Below are positions 43,357 to 52,547 of a stretch of DNA of 64,000 nt, in pieces. The DNA comes from Gimesia maris (GTDB lineage Bacteria > Planctomycetota > Planctomycetia > Planctomycetales > Planctomycetaceae), in assembly GCF_008298035.1 (NCBI RefSeq), contig NZ_CP042910.1:2867001-2931000 (forward strand). Direction: 5' to 3'. The notes beneath the pieces are model-generated. The model was not told the origin of the DNA and made no database searches. It saw only the letters and a list, made by a program, of their open reading frames with translations. The first letter of the stretch is position 1, and each line of letters opens with the position of its first letter. The translations under genes and the position numbers were made by a program.

Positions 43357-43383
43357 GACCATGAGCCGAGAGGGACGATCTTT

Positions 43384-44745
43384 GTGACTGATCAGGACGA
43401 GCCGAAACTCATTTCCGAAGAAACACCCACGCGAGCACGTTTCAAGGTGCTGACACTATTGTGTCTGGTGGCAGCGGTGGCTTATATCAGTCGCAATGCG
43501 ATTTCTGTGCCTGCGAAACTGATCCAGGAAGAGCTGGATATCAGCCAGACACAGATGGGCTGGGTGATGAGTGCCTTTTTCTGGAGCTATGCCCTGTCAC
43601 AGATACCGAGCGGCTGGGTCGCGCATGTCTGGGGGACGCGACGGTCGCTGACCGCGTTTGCTGTTCTGTGGTCAATTGCAACCGCATTGACGGGAATGGT
43701 GACCGGGTTCGGGATGCTGATTGGCGTGCGTCTGATTTTTGGGATTTCGCAGGCGGGAATCTTTCCCTGTTGTGCGAGTACGATTTCGAGGTGGCTACCA
43801 CATGCACGGCGGGGGCTCGCCAGTGGTCTGCTGGGAAGTTTCATGTCGATCGGCAGTGCCTTCGGAGCGTTCAGCATTGGTTTGCTGCTTGCGGGATTTC
43901 AGATTGGTGGCAACCAGATTCCGGGAATGAGCTGGCGAACGATCATGTATCTCTGCGCGGTGCCGGGAGTTGTGTGGGCGATAGTATTTTATTACTGGTT
44001 CCGCGACCGACCTGAAAAGCATCGTGGTGTGAATGCGGCAGAGCTGGAGCTCATTCGGGGTGACGAAGCCTTAACGCCAGCGGAACAGACAAAGGGCCAG
44101 GAAAAGGAAGAACATGTCGAGCCGACGCCCTGGGATCAGATCCTGACAAGTTTCTCGATGTGGATGATTTGCGGCCAGCAGTTCTTTCGGGCTGCGGGGA
44201 ATATTTTTTACATGACCTGGTTTCCGGTTTATTTACAGGAGGCGCGGGGTATCAGCCTGGCCTCTTCCGGGCTCTTGACGAGTCTCCCTTTGCTGACGTT
44301 TGTCGTAGGGAATTTTCTGGGGGGCGTCGTGGTAGACTGGGTGCTGAAGCGCACTGGAAGCCGTCGCTGGAGCCGGCAGGGAGTCGCGATTGTCGCGATG
44401 CTGGGCTGTGGACTCTGTACGCTATGCGCCTACTTCGTGCAGGAAATGACGCTGGCGATGACACTGATTTCAGTCAGTATGTTTTTTGCCGGACTGGGTG
44501 GAGCCTGCGGTTACACGGTGACAATTGACAAAGGAGGTCAGCATGTGGCACCGATATTCGGGATGATGAATATGACGGGAAACCTGGGAGCCGCTTTGCT
44601 GCCGGTGATAGTCGGTGTGATGTTCGATGCAGGCTGGTATGAAACGGTGCTGATTCTGATGGCGGGGATTTATGTGAGTGCTGCGGTCTGCTGGATGCTG
44701 CTCAATCCGAATGGGACCGTGTTTGAAGAAAAACGCTCCCGGTAG
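43384..44745 (+). CDS. MFS transporter, anion:cation symporter family
   Basis: 453 residues from a GTG start with GAGAGGGA upstream. Twelve hydrophobic helices with the ACS-family marks: SRNAISVPAKLIQEEL, MGWVMSAFFWSYALSQIPSG and GTRRSLT after helix 2, plus a G-rich VRLIFGISQAGIFPC. The central loop is charged and lacks hydrophobicity. ACS members import sugar acids such as glucarate, galactonate or hexuronates with protons. Last gene of the four-gene operon, 27 bp after the aldolase. A bidirectional hairpin terminator follows. Confidence 0.87.
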   Translation: MTDQDEPKLISEETPTRARFKVLTLLCLVAAVAYISRNAISVPAKLIQEELDISQTQMGWVMSAFFWSYALSQIPSGWVAHVWGTRRSLTAFAVLWSIATALTGMVTGFGMLIGVRLIFGISQAGIFPCCASTISRWLPHARRGLASGLLGSFMSIGSAFGAFSIGLLLAGFQIGGNQIPGMSWRTIMYLCAVPGVVWAIVFYYWFRDRPEKHRGVNAAELELIRGDEALTPAEQTKGQEKEEHVEPTPWDQILTSFSMWMICGQQFFRAAGNIFYMTWFPVYLQEARGISLASSGLLTSLPLLTFVVGNFLGGVVVDWVLKRTGSRRWSRQGVAIVAMLGCGLCTLCAYFVQEMTLAMTLISVSMFFAGLGGACGYTVTIDKGGQHVAPIFGMMNMTGNLGAALLPVIVGVMFDAGWYETVLILMAGIYVSAAVCWMLLNPNGTVFEEKRSR

Positions 44746-44751
44746 CGGGCG

Positions 44752-44787
44752 AAAAAAAACTCTGACAGGCCGAAACTGGTCAGAGTT
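44752..44787. terminator. Bidirectional intrinsic terminator
   Basis: AACTCTGAC (44758-44766) / GTCAGAGTT (44779-44787), 9 bp stem, 12-nt loop. On the minus strand it is followed by eight T residues (plus A-run 44752-44759), ending the small gene at 44821 and the PIG-L gene. On the plus strand the T-tract is weak but the position suits the MFS gene. Confidence 0.75.
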
Positions 44788-44820
44788 AAAATCTCATTTG
44801 TGATTCCAGGCAGAGCGGAA

Positions 44821-44991
44821 TTAATTCTTCAGGCTCCAGAAAATGACATAGGTGCCGACAATCACGGTGTAGCTGAAGGTGCAGACCATTAACACGGTGA
44901 GAAACTTTCCCGCGCTGGCATCTTCAGTTGCCATTGTTTCAATTTCTGTCTCGGTGTAAGGGAGTTCCTGACTGGTTTGTGGATCATTCAT
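44821..44991 (-). CDS. 56-residue single-span membrane protein
   Basis: A small gene of 57 codons from ATG 44991 to TAA 44821. N-terminal half is acidic and polar (NDPQTSQELPYTETEIETMA); the C-terminal half is one membrane helix (FLTVLMVCTFSYTVIVGTYV) followed by IFWSLKN. It begins 38 bp after the stop of the PIG-L deacetylase gene and is followed by a strong minus-strand terminator, supporting a two-gene operon. No family recognised. Confidence 0.6.
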   Translation of the reverse strand: MNDPQTSQELPYTETEIETMATEDASAGKFLTVLMVCTFSYTVIVGTYVIFWSLKN

Positions 44992-45029
44992 GTTGTCGGC
45001 TCTATTTCTGACTGTCTGGAGTGTGGGGT

Positions 45030-45794
45030 TTACTTTTCAAGCAGTTGCAGTAACAGGTTACTGGAAGGGTACGGGTGTCCGCAATGTTGGACGAAGGCTT
45101 CTCCGTAGGCGGCGCCAATTTTTTCCCCGCGGGCTGCTGACCAGCGTTCGGTTCCGTCTAGATATTCATCCAGGCCATGCTGTTTGCGAAGCCAGGCCCG
45201 CTGGCTTTCATGGCAGGCCAGCATGTTGATTTTCAGATCGAACGTTTCTGAGATATCGATGATGAACTGTGGTTCGATCGGGTTCCCGAAGTAATCACAG
45301 CCTTCAATGGGATCAACATAGTACAGGTGCGGAATTTTCTCCGTGGGAGGAGCGGGCTGAAACTGATGGGTGGTGTAGTTGGGAGCAGAAGCGCCAAAAC
45401 AGGCATCCCGGACGAGGCGGCTGGTCATTTCGTGATCACTCATATAGTCAACCGGAGGTGCAGTGATGACGATATCCGGGCGGGCTTTACGAACGGCTTC
45501 GGTAACCCGTTGACGGGAATCCTGATCGATTACGATAGACAGATCGCGGAATTCGAGGCACATGTAATCGGCTCCCAGCATATCTGCCGCTTTTTTGGCT
45601 TCGGCGCGGCGGACATTGGCGATTTCCACCGGTCCCATTTCCGCACTGCCACAGTCGCCAGCGGTCATCGTGGCAATGGTGATGTGGCATCCCAGATTTT
45701 TCAGCCGGGCTAAAGTGCCCGCGCACTGGATTTCAATATCGTCAGGATGGGCGTGAATCGCGAGAATTCGTAGAGATTCTGCCTGATTTGCCAT
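45030..45794 (-). CDS. PIG-L family N-deacetylase
   Basis: 254 residues. Zinc-dependent deacetylase of the LmbE/PIG-L family: the signature [20 protein letters not shown] near the N-terminus, TMTAGDCGS, and the third ligand region [16 protein letters not shown]. Known members remove acetyl groups from GlcNAc conjugates (bacillithiol, mycothiol or GPI precursors). Here no thiol-pathway neighbours are visible. No signal peptide. It is followed by a 56-residue membrane protein and is divergent from a NagB/PIG-L fusion that carries the same type of deacetylase domain. Confidence 0.87.
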   Translation of the reverse strand: MANQAESLRILAIHAHPDDIEIQCAGTLARLKNLGCHITIATMTAGDCGSAEMGPVEIANVRRAEAKKAADMLGADYMCLEFRDLSIVIDQDSRQRVTEAVRKARPDIVITAPPVDYMSDHEMTSRLVRDACFGASAPNYTTHQFQPAPPTEKIPHLYYVDPIEGCDYFGNPIEPQFIIDISETFDLKINMLACHESQRAWLRKQHGLDEYLDGTERWSAARGEKIGAAYGEAFVQHCGHPYPSSNLLLQLLEK

Positions 45795-46110
45795 GGAATG
45801 TTCTCTCTCTGTACATTTAGGTCAGTTTATTGGTAGTAAGGTTATCAGCAGATTAGACTGTATTCCGTTTTTACTAAAGCGTCTGCAGAGTAATTGGAAC
45901 CGAGCATATTAGTTCGCAAGACGCTATGGTAAAATGTGTTGAGCTCCAGTTATAATAAACATTCATAAAAAAAACACGCACACCGGGGTTACTGTTCGCG
46001 TGGTTACTTTAAATTTGTGGTCCAGTCCGGTGAAATCGTTAAAAATAGAGATGTGATTCTGCTGGAGAATGGTTCCGCTTCTTTCTTGCTTTACAGGTAA
46101 AACTCGACTG
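45795..46110. other. Divergent intergenic region
   Basis: 316 bp between two deacetylase-type genes. TATAAT lies at 45951-45956 on the plus strand. An 8-A run (about 45968-45976) next to CACGC (45977-45981)/GCGTG further on would read as a hairpin plus T8 on the minus strand, a possible terminator or attenuator for transcripts entering the PIG-L gene. No small gene recognised. Confidence 0.4.
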
Positions 46111-48009
46111 ATGGCAATCGATATTTCACGTTCTGTTCATGTTACTCCCAAGTCTAAATTTGTACGACATACGAAAGTACCTACGGTCATTTTCGAAACG
46201 TCGTCTGAACTGGCCAAATATGTGGCCGGGGTGGTAGCAGATCTGATTCGAAAGAAAAACAAGGCCGGCAGCGCAGCCATCCTGGGGCTCCCTACCGGTT
46301 CGACTCCCCTGGGCGTGTACCGCGAACTGATTCGCCTGCATAACGAGGAACGGCTGGACTTTTCTAACGTGATCACGTTCAACCTGGATGAATACTGGCC
46401 GATGGATCCGGAATCGATTCACAGCTATCACAAATTCATGCAGGAGAACTTTTTCGATCATGTGAATGTGAAACCGGAAAATATTCATATTCCCCGCGGT
46501 GATATTCCGGCGGAAGAAGTAGACCTGTTCTGTGAAGAGTATGAACGAACCATCGAACAGTTTGGCGGCCTGGATCTGCAACTACTGGGGATTGGACGTT
46601 CGGGGCATATCGGATTCAACGAACCGGGAAGTGCCCGCAACAGTCTGACGCGCCTGGTGAATCTGGACCCCGTGACCCGGCGAGATGCTGCGAGTGGCTT
46701 TTTTGGCGAAGACAACGTACCCCATCACGCAATCACGATGGGTGTGGGGAGTATTCTGTCCGCCAGGAAAATCATCATTATGGCTCTGGGAGAACATAAA
46801 GCTTCCGTTGTCAAAAAAGCGGCTGAACTCGAAGTGACCGATGACGTTTCCGCGAGTTTTCTGCAGACCCATACCAATTCCGTGTTCGTCGTTGACAGTG
46901 CGGCCGCTGCAGAACTGACGGCGGTGAAAACTCCCTGGATCGTCGGGAATATTGAATGGACTCCTGTCCTGGAAAAAAAAGCGGTGATCTGGCTCTCTCG
47001 AGAAGTGGGAAAGCCACTACTGAAGCTGGAAGAAGAAGACTTTCTGCATAATCACCTGCATCAGATGCTGCATAAATATGGTTCCGTGGCACAGATTCGG
47101 GAGAGCGTATTTGATTCTCTGCTGGAAGGAATCTGTACCAAACCAGCGGGCATTGAGCCTCAGCGCGTGATCGTGTTCAGTCCGCATCCTGATGACGATG
47201 TGATTTCGATGGGGGGGACACTGATTACCCTGGCCGACCAGGGACACGAAGTGTATATCGCTTACATGACCAGTGGAAATATAGCCGTGTTTGATCATGA
47301 TGCATTGCGGCATATCGATTTCGTCTGTGAATTTCACAAGCTGTTTCATGCAGATGATCGGGTGGTGCTGGAGAATCTACAGAACCTGAAGACAAGTATT
47401 GAAAACAAAAAAGCCGGAGACCTGGACACGGAGGAGATGCTCGGAATCAAAGGTTTGATCCGAAAAACAGAGGCGACTGCCGGTGCGGATGTCGCGGGGG
47501 TACCGGAGGAACGTCTGCGGTTTCTGGATTTGCCTTTCTACCGTACAGGTCAGGTCTCCAAGAAGCCAATCGGTGAAGAAGATATTGCCATCGTGGCAGA
47601 CCTGCTGAGGGAAGTGAATCCGCATCAGATTTATGTGGCTGGCGATCTTTCCGATCCGCATGGGACTCACCGGGTTTGTGCCGAAGCCGTGATCAATGCG
47701 GTGAATGTAGTGGCTGATGAAGGTATTGCTCCGGAGTTCTGGATGTATCGCGGGGCCTGGGAAGAGTACGAACCGCATGAGATTGAACGGGCGGTTCCCT
47801 TGAGTCCGGAAGTGGTGCTTCGCAAACGGGAGGCGATTTTCAAGCATGAGTCACAGAAGGACAGTGCCTTCTACCCCGGGAGTGATAAACGGGAATTCTG
47901 GGTACGAGCGGAGGATCGAACTCGTAATACAGCCAGAGTTTACAATGAACTGGGATTGCCCGAATATTTTGCCATCGAAGCCTTCAAACACTATCATGGC
48001 GAGCTTTGA
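46111..48009 (+). CDS. NagB-like deaminase fused to PIG-L deacetylase
   Basis: 632 residues. N-terminal ~280 residues are a glucosamine-6-phosphate deaminase/isomerase-type domain: ILGLPTGSTPLGVYRELIRL, FNLDEYWPMDPESIHSYHKF, LLGIGRSGHIGFNEPGSARN, VGSILSARKIIIMALGEHK. The C-terminal part (about 365-620) is PIG-L: VFSPHPDDDVISMGGTLITL and DLSDPHGTHRVCAEAV. E. coli NagB has Asp141 two residues before the active His; here that position is Ser. Fusions of this kind are known in Bacteroidota and Planctomycetota and suggest coupled deacetylation/deamination of an amino sugar. ATG 46111 is preferred; the start at 46069 adds 14 residues unlike NagB. Confidence 0.85.
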   Translation: MAIDISRSVHVTPKSKFVRHTKVPTVIFETSSELAKYVAGVVADLIRKKNKAGSAAILGLPTGSTPLGVYRELIRLHNEERLDFSNVITFNLDEYWPMDPESIHSYHKFMQENFFDHVNVKPENIHIPRGDIPAEEVDLFCEEYERTIEQFGGLDLQLLGIGRSGHIGFNEPGSARNSLTRLVNLDPVTRRDAASGFFGEDNVPHHAITMGVGSILSARKIIIMALGEHKASVVKKAAELEVTDDVSASFLQTHTNSVFVVDSAAAAELTAVKTPWIVGNIEWTPVLEKKAVIWLSREVGKPLLKLEEEDFLHNHLHQMLHKYGSVAQIRESVFDSLLEGICTKPAGIEPQRVIVFSPHPDDDVISMGGTLITLADQGHEVYIAYMTSGNIAVFDHDALRHIDFVCEFHKLFHADDRVVLENLQNLKTSIENKKAGDLDTEEMLGIKGLIRKTEATAGADVAGVPEERLRFLDLPFYRTGQVSKKPIGEEDIAIVADLLREVNPHQIYVAGDLSDPHGTHRVCAEAVINAVNVVADEGIAPEFWMYRGAWEEYEPHEIERAVPLSPEVVLRKREAIFKHESQKDSAFYPGSDKREFWVRAEDRTRNTARVYNELGLPEYFAIEAFKHYHGEL

Positions 48010-48345
48010 GTTGATTTTGCTTTTGAATTTAAGCGAGTCCCCCCTGCTCTGGGCAGCGAGAGCGGAAAACTATCTGAAATCGGTCCCCGAATTGTAATTT
48101 TTTCCAGCTTCGTCTTGCCTTAGAAGTAGTTTTTCGCGTAAAACTCGCGGCATAAAGTGTTATCCACAGGAATTTTGCTGAGGGAGTAGTAGAATTCGCT
48201 TCAAGGCGTCTTCCGCAGAACTGTAACGGTCATTCATCAAATTGACGCGGGCCAAACGTTACAGAAATCCCAATTCGGGAACAGCTTTCGCGACCTCGGT
48301 TCTTCAAATAGTGACAGACTCTCAAAGGAAGGAGAGCAATAAACG
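48010..48345. other. Intergenic region with one perfect DnaA box
   Basis: 336 bp. A TTATCCACA (48160-48168) matches the DnaA box consensus exactly but stands alone. A CCCTGCTCT copy lies at 48042-48050. No gene recognised. GGAAGGAGAG just before the ATG at 48346 is the ribosome binding site of the next gene. Confidence 0.5.
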
Positions 48346-49713
48346 ATGAGGCATCGACATCAAATCCTTTCGATCGCAGCAGGTTTGCTGTTAATCACTC
48401 AGTTCGGTTGTGGCGACGGAGATTCGGCTGCACCTCAGGCTGCTGGAAATCTCACAGACGGTAAGCTGGATGGCGCCCCTGCGGATCCTCAGTTACAGGC
48501 TGTGCCCAAGGCTTCGATCACCCAGGTTTCCCAGACAGGATCTGGTCCTGCATTAACACCTAATATGGTGCAGACTGCCAGCCTGGAACGCGAGCAGCGC
48601 GACCTGGATGATGTGGATGGGGATGAGCCTTCCCTGGCGGATGAAGAAGTGAAAATTCAGGAATTAAAAGAAGGGACTGCCGAATGGAATGTGCGGGAGA
48701 TTACCCGGCTGAAAGTTCAGGCCATTCCCAAAACCGAGAATGTAGAAGAGCTGAGAACTGCCCGCTCAGAACGAAATAGAAAGATCATTCAACTGGCAAT
48801 GGAAGCGGTCAAACAGACACACGCTGACAAGGAAAAGCAGCGTCTGTTCGCTGTCTGTATTAATCATCTGCTGGAAGCCCACCTGCAACAGGCATTACAG
48901 GGTGATCAGGAAAGTATCGACGCATTGTACGATCATTCTGAGTCCCTGTTTAAACGTGATCCTAAATCGCAGTCTGCTGCCGACGCAGGTTTTACAGTCG
49001 CCAAGTTTGCCAATACGAGTGCACAACGTTTTGCGAAACAGGACCCCCGCTGGATTGAAGAGTTCGTCAAGCAGTCACGACTGTTTGCCTCACGGTTTCC
49101 CCAGGAAACGGTTCGTGCTCCCCAGCTTTTGCAGGCAGCGGCAGAAACCAGCCAGCTTTATGGCTTGAATAAACAGGCACTGGATTGCTGTCTCGACCTG
49201 GAGTCGCGGTTTCCCAGAAGTAATGAGACCGCTCAGGTTCTCGGATTGTCACGCCGGCTGAAGTTGAAAGGGCATCCGCTGCAGTTAGCTGGAGAAACGA
49301 TCGAGGGTGGTTTCGTTTCGATTGATGATTATAAAGGGAGTGTGGTACTGGTCGTGTTCTGGGCAACGACTGCACGACCCTTTATTGAACAGCTACCTGA
49401 AATTCAGGCATTATCACAAAAGTACCGAAAATACGGTTTTGAAATTGTCGGCGTGAACCTGGATCTGGAAGAACCTGCCATTGATGCCTTTCAGGAAAAG
49501 ACACCTCTGGACTGGCGGCAGATCTTTTATTCTTCCCGCGACAAGCGTGGCTGGAACAATCCGGCAGCTGTATTTTACGGTGTGCGGACTGTGCCTATGC
49601 TGATGCTGGTGGATCATACAGGAGTAACGGAACTGGTAACGTCAGATGCAAAAGATCTGGAAGAACCGCTGCGATCACTCTTGCGAAAGAAAACGGCAGC
49701 CAACGCGAAGTAG
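48346..49713 (+). CDS. TlpA-like lipoprotein lacking the CxxC motif
   Basis: 455 residues. Signal peptide and lipobox (LLLITQFGCGDG, Cys about residue 23). A helical TPR-like middle (residues ~110-300) precedes a thioredoxin-fold C-terminal domain (about 305-445) with GGFVSIDDYKGSVVLVVFWA, YGFEIVGVNLD and the cis-Pro region GVRTVPMLMLVD. The place of the WCxxC redox site reads FWATTARPFIEQLPE, so both cysteines are gone and thiol-disulphide chemistry is unlikely. Exported, anchored to the membrane. Start supported by AAGGAAGGAGAG. A strong terminator follows. Confidence 0.8.
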   Translation: MRHRHQILSIAAGLLLITQFGCGDGDSAAPQAAGNLTDGKLDGAPADPQLQAVPKASITQVSQTGSGPALTPNMVQTASLEREQRDLDDVDGDEPSLADEEVKIQELKEGTAEWNVREITRLKVQAIPKTENVEELRTARSERNRKIIQLAMEAVKQTHADKEKQRLFAVCINHLLEAHLQQALQGDQESIDALYDHSESLFKRDPKSQSAADAGFTVAKFANTSAQRFAKQDPRWIEEFVKQSRLFASRFPQETVRAPQLLQAAAETSQLYGLNKQALDCCLDLESRFPRSNETAQVLGLSRRLKLKGHPLQLAGETIEGGFVSIDDYKGSVVLVVFWATTARPFIEQLPEIQALSQKYRKYGFEIVGVNLDLEEPAIDAFQEKTPLDWRQIFYSSRDKRGWNNPAAVFYGVRTVPMLMLVDHTGVTELVTSDAKDLEEPLRSLLRKKTAANAK

Positions 49714-49829
49714 ACGAGATCCCGTTTTACTGTCGCGTTTCCAAGGCTGTTTGACCGGGTAAATCAGATGGAGAGACGCTGCGTTTCAATGTGATGCGCC
49801 CTGGTTGAAAAGAAACAGGCTGAATGATG

Positions 49830-49867
49830 AAAGCTTCGAAGGTTTCTGAAATCTTCGAAGCTTTTTT
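49830..49867 (+). terminator. Intrinsic terminator of TlpA-like gene
   Basis: AAAGCTTCGAAG (49830-49841) / CTTCGAAGCTTT (49853-49864), 12 bp perfect stem, 11-nt loop, followed by T-run to 49867. It lies between convergent genes and can also stop transcription from the minus strand. Confidence 0.8.
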
Positions 49868-49883
49868 CTCAGCGGGAGCAGTT

Positions 49884-52127
49884 TCATGGAAGTGGAGTGG
49901 CAGGTTTGAATTCCTGCAGTCGTTCGCCAACCACTTTATTATCAGGCATCAGCGTTCCCATTACGGATGCCAGCGCCGTATTCAGGCGGGGCTCGGTGGC
50001 GGCCTGGTAGGCTTCGCGGATCGATGCGACTTCTTTGGAATCAACGAGCAGCCCGAATTTCTGAATATGAAATGCCAGTTGCAGGGCGGCGATTTCTTTG
50101 ATGTCATTATCCATCGTTTTATTGGTAACAATCGTCACCAGATCGGCCTGAGCCGTTCGAGTGGGAATTCCGCCTAGTGTGATCAGGGCATTTGAAGCCA
50201 GAGACCGGTCGGAGACCAGTTGCAGTAGAGGCTTTTCCGCCGGCGTCAGATCGTAAATTTTTCCTCGCTGGCTGGATGCGATATGCGAGAGCCAGTAGAG
50301 AGCAGCAGCCCGATATTCTGAACGGAGTTCGCCGGTCAATTCGGGGGTTTTCAGGCTGTTAAGAAATGGTTTAACCTGTGTGGCGATATCTTCAGTGTTC
50401 TCTGATTCCACGACATATTGCACCAGGGGATAATGTCGTGTTACATATTCAATTTTATTTTTAAGACGCAGTGGACCATAGATGATAATGGGGATGTTAG
50501 CCGTACGGGAATCAGCCCTGAGATTGGCAATCGTCTGTGAAAGTCCCCAACGCATGATATTATGTTCGAGAGCAATGAATTCGACATCCATGCGCTGGGT
50601 GGCATCTTTAAAGCCTGCCATCCCGGTCTGAGTATACTCTGTTTCATACCCGAGTTCATTAAACAGCCCCGCCATGGTCTGTCCTCGAGGAATGCTGCTG
50701 TCGACAACAATGGCCGACTGTTTTCCTGCCCCCCCCAGGGCACGGGTCAGGATGGCGATGACGCGCGTTGCCCCTGGAAACGTGTTTGCAGGATCGAGTT
50801 GCATAATCGTGGTTGCTGCAGCGAACTGTACGCGGCGGTCAGGATAATTCAAAGCGGCAATCACGGAGGAGTGCTGATCGAGTTTCTCATACAGCAGGTT
50901 GCGGGATCCAATCTGTCCCAATGCTTTCAAGGCTGCCAGTGCACTGGGGGTATGCCCCTGCTTCATTGCCAGAGCCAGAACCTGGCTGACTGCTTTGGGA
51001 CCGGAGAGTAATGCCAGGTTAAAAGCCGTGCCGGGACCTTCAGGCAGTGGATGATTCCAGCCGACCTGATAGGCTTCCAAGGCGAGTACCATTGACAGAT
51101 AAAGAGTCTGCACGTCCTGTTTGTCTGGTGACATCTCCAGAGCTTCTTTAGCCAGGCGCAGGCCTTCAATCAGGCCGACTTCCTGTGAAGCCAGTTCTTT
51201 CTGTACGACCGTCTGTTGTGTGCTGTCCCAGACCCAGATTTTCTGCTTTTCTGCTGCATCAACGTGATTTTTGTAAAACTGCAAAGCCGCATTTTTTAAA
51301 ACCTGCTGTGCTTTGTGACGGTTGAGTTCATATACATTTCGGGGATCTTTTCCGAGAATTTTTGAGAGTGCCTGGCGGGCAGCGATTTGTACACTCTGTT
51401 CCTGGCTCTCTGAAAAAGCCGGATTCCAGAGATAGAGGGCAGCAGAAGGATCGGCAATGTCTCCCAAAACTTCAGCAGCGATCTTGCGGATTCGATTCTC
51501 CGGGGCGCGTAAAGCAGCGATCAGCGGTTCGACTACCGGTTTTCCAAGTTGTGACAAAGCGAAGGCCAGTTCGTCATTTCTGGTTGGATCCTCACTCTGA
51601 CTCAACTGTTTCAATATGGGAGGTGCCACGATTGATCCGGCAGATTTGAGCTGGATGATCGAAATGTTACGATCTGTGGGAGTTCCAGACAGATCATTGA
51701 TTAACCCGTTAATTCGCGCAGGGTCAGTGGCGAAAGCTCGGAAGGCTGCTTCCATCTGATTCAACAAAGTGACAGATTCCGGCTGCAATGCTTTGTTGTT
51801 TGCGAGTGAAAGAAAGGCTGCGGGACCATGTTCATCTCGGAGTTTCAACAGGGTTTCCTGGTCGGGGTTGGCTTTCAGCAGTTGATCCAGATAGGGTTTG
51901 GCTGAAGCCGCGTGTCCGAGTCCGGTCAACTGTATGACAGCCTGCAGCAGCTGTGCGGGTGTTTCGGGTTTCGACAGCAGTAATTCGTCGGGAGACAGGT
52001 TAGAAATCGTTGCCGGCTTCTGAAATTGCGGAGGAATTTCATCCTGTGACCAGACGTGGGGGGACGTACTCAGGGTACAGGAAATGACCAGAGCAAATGC
52101 TGCCAGGATCCGATTATTAAAAGACAT
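49884..52127 (-). CDS. Exported HEAT-repeat protein with embedded receiver-like domain
   Basis: 747 residues. Signal peptide (ILAAFALVISCTLSTSPHVW). Several HEAT repeats occupy about 80-470: ISIIQLKSAGSIVAPPILKQ, KPVVEPLIAALRAPENRIRK and IGSRNLLYEKLDQHSS. Residues about 470-588 look like a CheY-type receiver: AIVVDSSIPRGQTMAGLFNE, GYETEYTQTGMAGFKDA, VEFIALEHNIMRWG, IPIIIYGP, without the usual phosphoacceptor Asp in place. A helical tail with more HEAT-like units follows. Exported location plus a pseudo-receiver is unusual. Its own promoter lies about 125 bp upstream. Confidence 0.75.
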   Translation of the reverse strand: MSFNNRILAAFALVISCTLSTSPHVWSQDEIPPQFQKPATISNLSPDELLLSKPETPAQLLQAVIQLTGLGHAASAKPYLDQLLKANPDQETLLKLRDEHGPAAFLSLANNKALQPESVTLLNQMEAAFRAFATDPARINGLINDLSGTPTDRNISIIQLKSAGSIVAPPILKQLSQSEDPTRNDELAFALSQLGKPVVEPLIAALRAPENRIRKIAAEVLGDIADPSAALYLWNPAFSESQEQSVQIAARQALSKILGKDPRNVYELNRHKAQQVLKNAALQFYKNHVDAAEKQKIWVWDSTQQTVVQKELASQEVGLIEGLRLAKEALEMSPDKQDVQTLYLSMVLALEAYQVGWNHPLPEGPGTAFNLALLSGPKAVSQVLALAMKQGHTPSALAALKALGQIGSRNLLYEKLDQHSSVIAALNYPDRRVQFAAATTIMQLDPANTFPGATRVIAILTRALGGAGKQSAIVVDSSIPRGQTMAGLFNELGYETEYTQTGMAGFKDATQRMDVEFIALEHNIMRWGLSQTIANLRADSRTANIPIIIYGPLRLKNKIEYVTRHYPLVQYVVESENTEDIATQVKPFLNSLKTPELTGELRSEYRAAALYWLSHIASSQRGKIYDLTPAEKPLLQLVSDRSLASNALITLGGIPTRTAQADLVTIVTNKTMDNDIKEIAALQLAFHIQKFGLLVDSKEVASIREAYQAATEPRLNTALASVMGTLMPDNKVVGERLQEFKPATPLP

Positions 52128-52249
52128 TCAGTCGACTCCGTGTCGTCATGGTTGTCGGCTATTCATGGGGCTGCCGGCGAACAGACCCGTTTCCGGTGCT
52201 GTCTGGCTGGCAGATTGAATATCTCTGATGAGAATACACAGTTACAGAA

Positions 52250-52279
52250 ATTATATACTATTCTTATCACCTTACCCAA
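52250..52279 (-). promoter_or_regulatory. Promoter of HEAT-repeat gene
   Basis: On the minus strand TTGGGT (52274-52279), 18 bp spacer, TATAAT (52250-52255). Start of transcription near 52243 leaves a ~115 nt leader. The rest of the 420 bp gap up to the lysA stop is AT-rich and holds nothing I recognise. Confidence 0.55.
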
Positions 52280-52547
52280 AACAACAGAATTCAATTGTTT
52301 CGGTTCAAGTCTTCACAGAAATCAGGTGCTATGTATTCAAATAGACATATTCAGTGTAGAAGCTTCTGTATCTATTATTATCGTTTCTGACGGCGATAAC
52401 GGTGTAATCGAAGAAAGCGGATGCACGTATCTTTGCTGTACCGAATGTATTACAGAGCGCACGAACTTATTAACTGTTATAACCGTACCCCGGAAAACTG
52501 ATCTTCTGAACATACACGAGAGACTAATCTGTATGTCGGTATTGATA

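Noticed and set aside
46069-46110. 14-residue N-terminal extension of the NagB/PIG-L fusion
   Set aside because: No match to NagB proteins and no ribosome binding site; ATG 46111 gives the usual beginning, although its own site is weak.
48160-48168. Perfect DnaA box, candidate origin
   Set aside because: Only one box in the region and no dnaA, dnaN, gyrB or AT-rich unwinding element nearby. A single 9-mer match in 64 kb is expected by chance about every second window.
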